Source: Bradyrhizobium sp. (GTDB lineage Bacteria > Pseudomonadota > Alphaproteobacteria > Rhizobiales > Xanthobacteraceae). Taken from it: a stretch of 11,716 nucleotides of DNA. The position numbers and the translations under genes were made by a program. The notes under the pieces are model-generated. The model was not told the origin of the DNA and made no database searches. It saw only the letters and a program-made list of their open reading frames with translations. Location of the stretch: contig JAFAUV010000114.1 in the NCBI GenBank assembly GCA_019243075.1, positions 1 through 11,716 of the forward strand. Direction: 5' to 3'. Below are positions 1 through 7,058 of the stretch, piece by piece. The stretch's first letter is position 1; each line of letters opens with the position of its first letter.

Positions 1-50
1 AAATGCCAGCGGAGAAGCTGCCGATTCCCGTGCGGAACGGGCCGATTTGA
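1..50 (+). CDS. Possible 3' tail of an upstream gene
   Basis: Two + frames are open from the left edge and close within 55 bases. The frame whose codons start at base 3 ends at TGA 48-50 and has about 80% G/C in third positions, as in the real genes here. The frame ending at TAG 53-55 has only about half. I therefore favour the first, whose last residues read LPIPVRNGPI. Too little is present to name a product, and this could be non-coding. Confidence 0.3.
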   Translation, partial: MPAEKLPIPVRNGPI

Positions 51-110
51 GCTAGGCAAGGCGTCCGGTCATCCGCAGGCCGCTCCGAGGTTTTAGCTCA
101 GGGAACAGAA

Positions 111-893
111 GTGACGGTCATCGACTTTTCCGCCTTCATCGGCCGCCTTGCGACCACCTCCGGCGAAGTCATTCTGCCGTTCTTCCGCACCTCGCTGTCG
201 ATCGACAACAAGAGCCACGCCAAGGACTTTGACCCCGTCACCGAAGCCGACCGCGCCGGCGAGGCGGTGATGCGGCGGATCATCAAATATCACTTTCCCC
301 AGCACGGCATCGTCGGCGAGGAGTTCGGCAACGAACGGGAAGATGCCGATTATGTCTGGGTGCTGGATCCGATCGACGGCACCAAGTCCTTTATCGCGGG
401 ATTTCCGATCTGGGGCACGCTGATCGCCCTTCTGCACAAGGGCACGCCGGTGTTCGGCATGATGCACCAGCCCTTCATCGGCGAGCGCTTTTCCGGCGAC
501 AACGCCACTGCCAACTACCAGGGGCCGTCGGGGGCGAGGAAACTGTCGACGCGGCGCTGCGCTTCGCTGAAGGAGGCGGCCTGCTACACCACCAGTCCGC
601 TGCTCATGAATGAAGCCGACCGCGCCACCTTCGCGAAGATCGAAAACGAGGTGCGGCTGTCGCGCTATGGCGGCGATTGCTACTCCTATTGCATGCTTGC
701 GGCCGGGCATCTCGACCTCGTGGTGGAGACGGAGCTGAAACCCTACGACATCGCCGCACTGATCCCGATCGTGACCGGCGCCGGCGGTGTCGTCACCAAT
801 TGGGAGGGCAAGCCGGCGCAGAACGGCGGCCGCATCGTCGCGGCCGGGGACCGGCGCGTGCATGAGGCGGCGCTGAAGCTGCTCGGGGGTTAG
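111..893 (+). CDS. hisN: Histidinol-phosphatase, inositol monophosphatase family
   Basis: This 260-residue protein is a Mg-dependent phosphatase of the inositol monophosphatase superfamily. The HisN type removes phosphate from L-histidinol phosphate, the penultimate step of histidine synthesis, in the cytoplasm. Visible motifs are DPVTEADR at 41-48, the metal-binding GEEFG around Glu70, the family signature DPIDGTKSF at 86-94 (Asp86 and Asp89 as metal ligands), and a C-terminal PYDIAALIP with Asp213 as the last metal ligand. The GTKSF form followed by PIWGTLIALL is typical of HisN rather than of inositol phosphatase or CysQ, but the substrate is inferred from this resemblance. The length is normal. 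The start is GTG at 111, with AGGGA at 100-104 as ribosome binding site. No other his gene is adjacent. Confidence 0.87.
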   Translation: MTVIDFSAFIGRLATTSGEVILPFFRTSLSIDNKSHAKDFDPVTEADRAGEAVMRRIIKYHFPQHGIVGEEFGNEREDADYVWVLDPIDGTKSFIAGFPIWGTLIALLHKGTPVFGMMHQPFIGERFSGDNATANYQGPSGARKLSTRRCASLKEAACYTTSPLLMNEADRATFAKIENEVRLSRYGGDCYSYCMLAAGHLDLVVETELKPYDIAALIPIVTGAGGVVTNWEGKPAQNGGRIVAAGDRRVHEAALKLLGG

Positions 894-908
894 CGGCAGC
901 GACCGCAG

Positions 909-939
909 GCCGGCCGGCCATAAAACAACGCCGGCCGGC
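909..939 (+). repeat. Stem-loop between hisN and the Bug gene
   Basis: The 10-mer GCCGGCCGGC, itself a palindrome, occurs at 909-918 and again at 930-939, separated by an A-rich 11-nt stretch. In RNA this gives a 10-bp all-GC stem. No U-tract follows, so it is not a classic intrinsic terminator. It could slow transcription or protect an mRNA end. It lies just ahead of the ribosome binding site at 944-950. Confidence 0.5.
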
Positions 940-955
940 GACCAGGGAGGCACCG

Positions 956-1921
956 ATGAAGATCCTCGTCAGGATCTTGCTTGCGTTTGCGTGGCTGCTG
1001 CCGGGCTTCGCGGCGGCCGAAGATTTTCCCTCGAGGCCGATCCGCTTGATCGTACCGTTCCCGCCGGGCGGCCCCAACGACATCATCGCTCGCGTGGTCG
1101 GCTTACGCATGTCGGAGATCGCCAAGCAGCCGATTATCATCGACAACCGCGGCGGACAGGCCGGAGTGCTCGGCACCGATGCGGTCGCGAAAGCGAGGCC
1201 CGACGGCTACACCATCGCGATCACCAGCCAGAGTTCGCTCGCCATCAGCCCCACCATGGAGAAGATCGCCTATGACCCGCAAAAGGATCTGGCGCCGGTG
1301 ACGCTGGTCGCCGAGGTGCCGGAAATGCTGGTCGTGGCCACCGACCTTCCGGCCAGGAACATGGACGAGCTCGTCGCACTCGCCAAGGCGCAACCCGGCA
1401 AGTTGAACTTTGCTTCCGCAGGTGTCGGCGGACTGCCGCATCTGGCCGGCGAATTGTTCAAGCTGACCGCCAAGATCGACATCGTCCACGTGCCCTATCG
1501 CGGCGCCGCGCCCGCGATCAACGACCTGCTCGCCCAGCACGTGCAGATGACCTTCCTCGATCTGCCGGTGATCCTGCCGCAGATCAGGGCCGGGCGGCTG
1601 CGTCCGATTGCGCTCGGGGCGAAGACGCGCTCGCCGCTGGCGCCCGATGTTCCGACCACGGCGGAAGTCGGCATGCCGGATCTGTTGATCGAAAACTGGT
1701 ACGGCATGGTCGCGCCGGCCGGGACGCCGCGCGAGATCGTCGCCAAGCTGAACGGCCTCGCGCGCGAGGCGATGACGGATGCTTCCCTCAAGGCAAAGCT
1801 GGCCGAGCAGGGCCTGACGCTGGTGGCCGACACGCCGGACGAATTCCGCGCCTACATCGTCTCCCAAACGCAGAAATGGGCCAAGGTGATCAAGGATGCC
1901 GGGGTGGAGACGTCGAAATAG
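956..1921 (+). CDS. Bug-family (TctC-like) periplasmic solute-binding protein
   Basis: This 321-residue exported protein is of the Bug/TctC type, the extracytoplasmic binding component of tripartite tricarboxylate transporters, which bind carboxylates or similar small acids. Residues 1-21 form a signal peptide (basic start, hydrophobic core, Ala-Ala-Ala before Glu22). The mature part begins with the typical FPSRPIRLIVPFPPGG; the PFPPGG at 34-39 and NRGGQAG at 64-70 are family hallmarks. VHVPYRG and a late ENWYGMVAPAGTP are also characteristic. ATG 956 follows a strong AGGGAGG at 944-950. No membrane components (TctA/TctB) are in the window, so it is an orphan, as is common in Burkholderiales and Bradyrhizobium. 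The ligand cannot be told from sequence. Its stop is 3 bp from that of the convergent LysR gene. Confidence 0.92.
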   Translation: MKILVRILLAFAWLLPGFAAAEDFPSRPIRLIVPFPPGGPNDIIARVVGLRMSEIAKQPIIIDNRGGQAGVLGTDAVAKARPDGYTIAITSQSSLAISPTMEKIAYDPQKDLAPVTLVAEVPEMLVVATDLPARNMDELVALAKAQPGKLNFASAGVGGLPHLAGELFKLTAKIDIVHVPYRGAAPAINDLLAQHVQMTFLDLPVILPQIRAGRLRPIALGAKTRSPLAPDVPTTAEVGMPDLLIENWYGMVAPAGTPREIVAKLNGLAREAMTDASLKAKLAEQGLTLVADTPDEFRAYIVSQTQKWAKVIKDAGVETSK

Positions 1922-1924
1922 CGC

Positions 1925-2815
1925 TCAGGCCGCGGATTCCCGCAAATGCTCCACCAGCAATTTCGCCGGCCGCGGCAGGGATTTGAAATTGCGCGAGCAG
2001 ATCACGAGCTTGCGGTTGGCCCAGACATCGCGAATCCGGATCATCGCTATCGGCATGTTTCGCGCACAGCGCCGCGCGGCGGCTTCCGGCACCACGGCGA
2101 CGCCGACATCAGCCGCCACCATCTGGCAGATCGCATCGAAATCGCGCAAGCGCGCGCGAAAATGCAGGCGCATGCCGAGCCGAGCCGCGTGCTTCGAGAT
2201 ATGCGCCTGCAACGCGGTGGCACTCGTCAGGCCCACAAAACTACAAGAAGCGGCGTCCTGAAAATCGACCTGGCGACGGCCGGCAAAGGGTCCGTTGCGC
2301 GCGGTCACCAGCGTCAGCCGGTCCTCGCTGAAGGTGAAGCGCTCGACATTGTCGGGCAGCGCGTGCTCGGCAGCAAAACCAAGATCAGCCGCGCCGGTGG
2401 CAATGGCGTGGGCGATGTCGGTGCTCTCGCGTTCCTCGACATCGATATTGATATCGGGATGGTCCCGCAGGAAAGCGGCGAGAGCTTTCGGCAGATGCTC
2501 CGACAGCCCCGAGGTGTTGGCGAGCAGTTGCACGCTGGCGCGTAAGCCGGAGGCAAAGCGCGCGAGATCGCCGCGCATCGCATCGACATTGTGAATGACG
2601 AGCCGCGCATGATCGAGCAGAGATTCGCCGGCCGCGGTCAGCTCCACGCCGCGCCGGCCGCGCTTGAACAACGCCACCGCAAACGCTTCCTCCAGCCCCT
2701 TGATCCGGGCGCTGGCGGAGGCAAGCGCCAGATGCGCGCGATCGGCGCCGCGCGTGATGCTGCGGGCATCCGCCACCGCGATGAAGAGCTGCAGATCGAC
2801 CAGGTCGAAGCGCAC
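1925..2815 (-). CDS. LysR-family transcriptional regulator
   Basis: This 296-residue protein has LysR architecture. An N-terminal winged helix-turn-helix spans about residues 4-63 (DLQLFIAVADARSITRGADR, then ASASARIKGLEEAFAVALFKR and the wing GVELTAAGE). A linker helix follows, then an effector-binding domain from about residue 90 to the end. Family members bind an inducer and control a divergent gene and themselves. Here the divergent neighbour is the broken TSUP permease gene, with 99 bp between starts and a T-N11-A palindrome inside, so the permease is the likely target. The effector is unknown. The chosen start is GTG at 2815, which gives the usual short lead into the HTH; its ribosome binding site is weak. 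No terminator is visible between this gene and the Bug gene. Confidence 0.92.
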   Translation of the reverse strand: MRFDLVDLQLFIAVADARSITRGADRAHLALASASARIKGLEEAFAVALFKRGRRGVELTAAGESLLDHARLVIHNVDAMRGDLARFASGLRASVQLLANTSGLSEHLPKALAAFLRDHPDINIDVEERESTDIAHAIATGAADLGFAAEHALPDNVERFTFSEDRLTLVTARNGPFAGRRQVDFQDAASCSFVGLTSATALQAHISKHAARLGMRLHFRARLRDFDAICQMVAADVGVAVVPEAAARRCARNMPIAMIRIRDVWANRKLVICSRNFKSLPRPAKLLVEHLRESAA

Positions 2816-2837
2816 GGACTTGCCTGAGGTTTTTACC

Positions 2838-2860
2838 AGCCTTCGCCTTGAACGAAGGCT
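2838..2860. promoter_or_regulatory. Candidate LysR operator (T-N11-A palindrome)
   Basis: AGCCTTCG at 2838-2845 and CGAAGGCT at 2853-2860 form a perfect 8-bp inverted repeat with a 7-bp centre. It contains the LysR box form T-N11-A (T2843, A2855). It lies 22 bp upstream of the LysR start and 54 bp upstream of the permease ATG, where an autoregulatory site would be expected. The operator role is inferred. Confidence 0.6.
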
Positions 2861-2914
2861 AGCTCCGTAACCTCCACATTGTGCCTGATTACATCATCGG
2901 TCAATCTGCCGCGC

Positions 2915-3675
2915 ATGACCCACCCAGAACCGATGCTCTATTTCATCGCCGCCGTGTTCGTGTTGGCCGGCTTCGTCAAGGGCGTGGTCGGGCTCGGCCT
3001 GCCGACGGTGTGATGGGCCTGCTCGCGGTCACCATGGCACCGAGCCAGGCGCTGGCGATCGTCATCGTGCCGGCGGTCGTCACCAATATCTGGCAGACCT
3101 TTGTCGGCGCCTATCTGCGGGATATCATCCGACGGCTGTGGCCGCTGCTGGTGGGGACCGTGATCGGCATCTGGCTGAACCGGGGATCGCTGACCGGGCC
3201 CTATGCGCACTACGTTCCGATCGCGCTCGGCACCATCCTGGTGCTCTACGCAGTCATGGGACTGAGCCAAGTCAAGCTTACCATCGATCATCGCAACGAA
3301 AAGTGGATCGGCGGCGTCGTTGGCCTCATCACCGGCGTGATCTCGGCTGCGACCGGCGTGCAAGTGATTCCGTCGATGCCCTATCTGCAGGCGATTGGCA
3401 TGGAAAAGGACGAGCTGGTACAGGCGCTCGGGGTGTTCTTTACCGCGGCGACGCTGGTTCTCTCGGTCAACCTCACCGCTTCCGGCCTGCTCAGCGCCTC
3501 GACGGCGCTTCCCGGAGCCATCGCCATGGCCTGCTCCTTTGCCGGCATGTTCATCGGCCAGGCGCTACGTACGCGCATGCCGGCGGAAGCATTCCGCCGC
3601 TGGTTTCTGATTGCGATGATCGTTCTCGGTGTCTATCTCGCGGCAGCCGCAATCTACCAGATCGTGAGCGGCTAG
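2915..3675 (+). pseudogene. TSUP/TauE-family permease, frameshifted
   Basis: The TSUP (TauE/SafE, formerly DUF81) family comprises membrane permeases of about 250 residues with some 8 helices, proposed to move sulfite, sulfonates or other organic anions. From ATG 2915 the frame encodes MTHPEPMLYFIAAVFVLAGF and the conserved GVVGLGLPTV, then hits TGA at 3011-3013. The rest (MGLLAVTMAPSQALAIVIVP onward) continues in the next frame to TAG 3673-3675 with several clear hydrophobic helices. Adding one base at 3011-3013 joins the halves into about 253 residues, the normal family size. A GTG at 2881 is in frame with the long second part, but what it would encode there is Arg-rich, has no helix, and is the wrong frame of the true N-terminus. 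An ATG at 3013 overlaps the stop (TGATG), so a protein lacking the first helix might be made by reinitiation. A sequencing error is possible. Confidence 0.8.
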
Positions 3676-3954
3676 CGCGAAGACTGCATCGCCGAGCGGG
3701 CGCCGTCGCGGCCAGCAGCGCCTAAAGCCGGACCGCACAGCCAAAGACAGCAAAAGAGCCAGAGGTCGTGGATGCCCAAGATTTGAACGGCGATGTGCAC
3801 AACGAGGCGGTCGACTGCCGCAGCCCCGCTCTCACAAAGGCTTGTTGGCGGCTGGGCATGACACTTGCGTCCGGGCAGGTCTTCCGCCAGATACGGGGAG
3901 AAATCTGCGGCCGATCGCCCGCGTCAAAGCGCACGATTTGCGCGCCTGGAGCCG

Positions 3955-5733
3955 ATGGAACGACGTCTTGCCGCCATTGTCTGCGCCGACATCGCCGGTT
4001 ACTCCCGCATGATGGGAACCGACGAGGCGGGGACACATGCCTCGTTCAAGGCTCACCGCAGCGCCGTCTATCCGAACATCCTCAATCACGGCGGCCGGCT
4101 GGTCAAAAATACCGGCGACGGCTTCCTGCTGGAGTTTCCGAGCATCGTCGGCGCCATCGAGGCCGCGGTGGAAATGCAGAACGTGATGGCGGAACGAAAT
4201 CATCATTTGCCATCCGACCGAGCGATGCATTTCCGCATGGGCGTCCATATGGGCGACGTCATCACCGACGAGGACGAAGTGTTCGGCGATGACGTCAACA
4301 TCGCGGTCCGGCTCGAGGCGGTCGCCCCGCCAGGCGGCATCGCGGTGTCGGAGAAGGCCACCATCGAGGCCGGCAAGCGCCTCAGCGTCACGCTCACCGA
4401 TGCGGGACCGCATCGTTTCAAGAACATCGCCGATCCGGTTGCGGTCTGGACCTGGGCGCCGGCGGGCGCGGAGCTCCGCACCCGTGCCTCCGCCCATGCG
4501 GGCGCGCCCGCGCAATACCGGAGCGCGATCGTGGGCGTCCTGCCCTTCGACAATCTGTCCGGCAGCGCCGATGAATATTTTTCCGACGGCCTGACCGAAG
4601 ATCTGATTCATGCGCTGTCGCTGCAGTCGTTCTACCGCGTGCTGAGCCGCAGCTCGACCTTCCCGTTCCGCGGCAAATCCCTGAGCACGCGGCTGATCGC
4701 CCGCGAGATCGATGCGACCTATCTGATCCAGGGCTCGGTGCGTCGCGCCGGCACCAAGATCCGCGTCACCGCCGAGCTGATCGCGCCCGAAAGCGGCGAG
4801 CAGCTGTGGACCGGCCGCTACGACCGCGATATCGATGATCTCTTCGCATTGCAGGACGAGCTCACGACCAGCCTGTCGGCCGCGATCGCACCGGAAATTT
4901 TTCGCGCGGAAGCCTCGTGCCCGGCGCGCAATTCCGACCTCACGGCATGGGACCGCTTCCTCAAGGGCCTGTCGCATTATTATCGCGAGACCAAGGCGGA
5001 CTTCGAAGCCTCCATCGACTTCTTCAAGCAGGCGATCGCGCTCGACCCGACGCTCTCGATCGCGCGGGCCTATCTGGCCACCATCATGATCCAGGGCTCG
5101 CAATATGGCTGGATCAAAAGCAGCCGCCAGCTATGGACTCAAGCGATGGAGCTCGCCGAAAGCAGCGTCCGGCTCGACCCGCGCTCGTCATTTGCCTATT
5201 CGATCCTCGCCTACATGCATGTGATGCAGGGACGCTACGAGGCAGCGCAGGAGGCGATCCGCCGCGCCGTCGAGCTCAACCCCTACGACATGGGCGCACG
5301 CGGCGTGCAGGGCATCTGCCATCTCGTGGTCGGCGAGCATCGCGAGGCGATCGAGCTGTTGTCGATGGCTGCGCAGCGTGGCAACAGCGACCCGCGCTAT
5401 CAATGGGCGGCCTCGATCGCATTCAGCCATTATCTGCTCGGCCAATATGACGCCTGCCTATCCTGGGCGCGGGAAGCGCTCTATCTCAATCCCGATCATC
5501 TCCAGGTGCTGGCGGTAAAGGCCGCGGCGCTGGCGCGGCTGGGGCGGCCCGAGGAAGCGGCGCAAGCCCGCGACGTTCTGCTCGGCAACTACCCCGACTT
5601 CACCATCGAGCGCCACTTGCGGAATTTGCACTGGAAGCGCGCCGACGACCTCGCCCTTTACCGCGAAGGGCTCGTCAAGGCCGGCGTGCCCTACGGCAAG
5701 ATCGAGCTGGTGGCCAAGCGCGCGGGGGATTAG
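3955..5733 (+). CDS. Class III adenylate cyclase with TolB-like and TPR regions
   Basis: This soluble 592-residue protein would make cAMP from ATP. Residues 1-165 are a class III cyclase domain: ERRLAAIVCADIAGYSR with metal ligand Asp12, KNTGDGF with Lys51 and second metal ligand Asp55, and FGDDVNIAVRLE with Asn115 and Arg119 for the transition state. At the position that usually holds the second adenine-selecting residue (often Asp in DIYG) this protein has Glu108 (EVFG). Residues 190-320 match the TolB-like region seen in such cyclases (VGVLPFDNLS, YFSDGLTEDLI, YLIQGSVRR). Residues 330-560 are helical TPR-like repeats such as AQEAIRRAVELNP and CLSWAREALYLNP. There is no signal peptide or membrane helix. 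ATG 3955 is chosen because homologs begin MERRLAAI; a TTG 90 bases upstream adds an atypical basic lead. GGAG at 3948-3951 is close to the start. The 279 bases upstream of the start show no gene or clear promoter. Confidence 0.9.
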   Translation: MERRLAAIVCADIAGYSRMMGTDEAGTHASFKAHRSAVYPNILNHGGRLVKNTGDGFLLEFPSIVGAIEAAVEMQNVMAERNHHLPSDRAMHFRMGVHMGDVITDEDEVFGDDVNIAVRLEAVAPPGGIAVSEKATIEAGKRLSVTLTDAGPHRFKNIADPVAVWTWAPAGAELRTRASAHAGAPAQYRSAIVGVLPFDNLSGSADEYFSDGLTEDLIHALSLQSFYRVLSRSSTFPFRGKSLSTRLIAREIDATYLIQGSVRRAGTKIRVTAELIAPESGEQLWTGRYDRDIDDLFALQDELTTSLSAAIAPEIFRAEASCPARNSDLTAWDRFLKGLSHYYRETKADFEASIDFFKQAIALDPTLSIARAYLATIMIQGSQYGWIKSSRQLWTQAMELAESSVRLDPRSSFAYSILAYMHVMQGRYEAAQEAIRRAVELNPYDMGARGVQGICHLVVGEHREAIELLSMAAQRGNSDPRYQWAASIAFSHYLLGQYDACLSWAREALYLNPDHLQVLAVKAAALARLGRPEEAAQARDVLLGNYPDFTIERHLRNLHWKRADDLALYREGLVKAGVPYGKIELVAKRAGD

Positions 5734-5755
5734 CGGGGTGCACGAGCAGCGTTGA

Positions 5756-5822
5756 AGCCCGGGTGAGCGGAGCGACACCCGGGTAAGGAAGGCCCCACAT
5801 GTCGCTACCGCTCATGCGGGCT
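5756..5822. repeat. REP/BIME-like inverted pair between convergent genes
   Basis: Two related units of about 28-30 bases face each other. The first, 5756-5783, holds an 8-bp stem (CCCGGGTG / CACCCGGG) around AGCGGAGCGA. The second, 5793-5822, read on the - strand, starts AGCCCGCATGAGCGGTAGCG and closely resembles the first (AGCCCGGGTGAGCGGAGCG). The pair can therefore fold as one long imperfect hairpin. From memory, units of the form AGCCCGGRTGAGCG are frequent intergenic repeats in Bradyrhizobium and Rhodopseudomonas. Placed between two gene ends, it may stabilise or terminate both transcripts. Confidence 0.75.
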
Positions 5823-5869
5823 ACGATAAACCCCTACGAGCCCGAAATCGTCATGTGCCACATCAACAC

Positions 5870-6817
5870 TCACCCGAACAGCGGCGTTCCCGGGACAAAC
5901 GCGTCGAATGCCGCCCAGAATTGCGCGCGATAGCGGTCCTGCTCCTGCAGGATCTCGTGCTTGGAGCCGGCGATGACGAGGTGCGAGCCGGCGCGCAGAT
6001 GATAGGCGAACTCCTCGATCGCCGCGGTCGAGACCACCTCGTCGTTGGAAGCCGCGAGCATCAGGATCGGCTGGCGAATCTGGGACGGGTAATGCGTCTG
6101 GCGGAACGTGTTCATGGCGCGGAAGGCAGTATCGGCCCAGGCAACCGTCGGCGAGGCGATGCCCAAGGTCGGATCTTCCTCGATCACCGCGGCATTGCGC
6201 GCATAGCGCACGGGATCGCTGGTGAGCGCATTGTTGATGAAGCTGCGCGTGCCGGTGATCGTGTCATCGCCGCCGGGAACGTAGCGGCCGCCCTGCCCGG
6301 TAAGGCGCATCGCCCGGAGCAGCAGCCGCACCGGCAGCGAGGTGGCGCGCCCCGGCAGATCGATCATCGGCGCCGACAGCACCATGCGGTCGAACCAGCG
6401 CTTGCCGGCACGGGCCACGCGCAGCATCACCGCGCCGCCCATCGAATGGGCGAGCGCAAAATGCGGCGGCGGACAATCCGGCAGCACCACCTGCTGCACG
6501 AAGCTCTCCACGTCGGTCTCGTAGTCGGCGAAGTCGCGGACATAGCCTTTGCGGGGATCGCGCAGCCGCCGCGACGAATGTCCCTGCCCGCGCCAGTCGA
6601 TCATGGCGACCGCAAAGCCGCGCTCGCGCAAATCGTGCACGGTCTCGAAATATTTCTCGATCATCTCCCCGCGGCCCTGGAAGATGCAGACCGTCCCCTT
6701 GCGGCCTGCGGGCGGCGCCCAGCGCGCAAAGCGCAGTTCGGCCCCGTCGGGCGTGCGGATCGTGCCGCTGACGACGTTTTCCGGAACGGGATTGGCGGGA
6801 ATCGAGACCAGCGTCAT
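5870..6817 (-). CDS. Alpha/beta hydrolase, lysophospholipase/monoglyceride lipase-like
   Basis: This 315-residue serine hydrolase is of the PldB-like (Hydrolase_4) group, which cleaves acyl esters of lysophospholipids or monoglycerides; the actual substrate is unknown. The fold is clear: an oxyanion-side FQGRGEMIEKY near 46-56, a MIDWRGQGHSSR strand-turn at 72-83, the nucleophile elbow AHSMGG with Ser125, the acid in ASNDE with Asp259, and the base in SKHEIL with His287. All three catalytic residues are present. There is no obvious signal peptide, so it is probably cytoplasmic. The start is uncertain: ATG at 6817 is used here, while a GTG at 6844 would add nine Pro-rich residues; neither has a convincing ribosome binding site. 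It stands alone, convergent with the cyclase and divergent from hsp20. Confidence 0.88.
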   Translation of the reverse strand: MTLVSIPANPVPENVVSGTIRTPDGAELRFARWAPPAGRKGTVCIFQGRGEMIEKYFETVHDLRERGFAVAMIDWRGQGHSSRRLRDPRKGYVRDFADYETDVESFVQQVVLPDCPPPHFALAHSMGGAVMLRVARAGKRWFDRMVLSAPMIDLPGRATSLPVRLLLRAMRLTGQGGRYVPGGDDTITGTRSFINNALTSDPVRYARNAAVIEEDPTLGIASPTVAWADTAFRAMNTFRQTHYPSQIRQPILMLAASNDEVVSTAAIEEFAYHLRAGSHLVIAGSKHEILQEQDRYRAQFWAAFDAFVPGTPLFG

Positions 6818-6891
6818 AGGCGGGGGGCGATAGGGGGAAAGCACTGAAAAACAAGGGGTGGAAGGGTCAAAAAAGGCTTCGATCCCGCCCT

Positions 6892-6920
6892 CTTGAACGC
6901 CGTCTTGCCTTCTCCCATAT
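6892..6920 (+). promoter_or_regulatory. RpoH (sigma-32)-type heat-shock promoter
   Basis: CTTGAA at 6892-6897 and CCCATAT at 6914-6920 are separated by 16 bases. This matches the sigma-32 pattern (CTTGAA about 13-17 bases before CCCCATNT). Transcription would begin near 6927-6930 and give a 5' leader of about 130 nt before the Hsp20 start, which fits the thermometer found there. Confidence 0.72.
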
Positions 6921-7000
6921 CACTTTCGTGCAGGCCACGACCAGTGTTTCGCCAACCTTGTTTCATCAGGGCGCGAGCGCTGAGGCTGCACAGGACTAAA

Positions 7001-7058
7001 GCCCGGCCCGATGGCGGGCGGGTAAACCGAAACAGTCGCTCAATGGAGGACTATTCTC
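7001..7058 (+). promoter_or_regulatory. ROSE-type RNA thermometer in the hsp20 leader
   Basis: The ROSE signature is an SD-masking hairpin in which U(U/C)GCU pairs with AGGA around an extra G. Here GUCGCUC at 7035-7041 pairs with GAGGAC at 7046-7051, leaving G7038 bulged and an AAUG loop. The SD GGAGGA at 7045-7050 is thereby mostly closed, 8 nt before the ATG. A second stem lies just upstream: CCCG 7002-7005, bulged G, CCCG 7007-7010, loop AUGG, then two CGGG at 7015-7022. Earlier leader bases from about 6928 may add further stems. ROSE elements are known to melt on heat shock and control class A small heat-shock genes in Bradyrhizobium. Confidence 0.85.

Noticed and set aside
2881..3012. 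GTG 2881 as start of the permease
   Set aside because: The stretch it would encode is Arg-rich and lacks a membrane helix; the real N-terminus is readable in the neighbouring frame from ATG 2915.
3676..3954. Short + and - open frames in the gap before the cyclase
   Set aside because: They run into the cyclase in the wrong frame, have no ribosome binding site and no recognisable content. No terminator or clear promoter is seen in the gap.
3832..5103. A 423-codon open frame on the - strand
   Set aside because: It is antisense to the adenylate cyclase, whose catalytic motifs are plain; it has no recognisable domain and is a codon-bias shadow.
5855..6847. A 330-codon + frame
   Set aside because: It is antisense to the alpha/beta hydrolase, which retains a full Ser-Asp-His triad; the + translation is Arg/His-rich noise.
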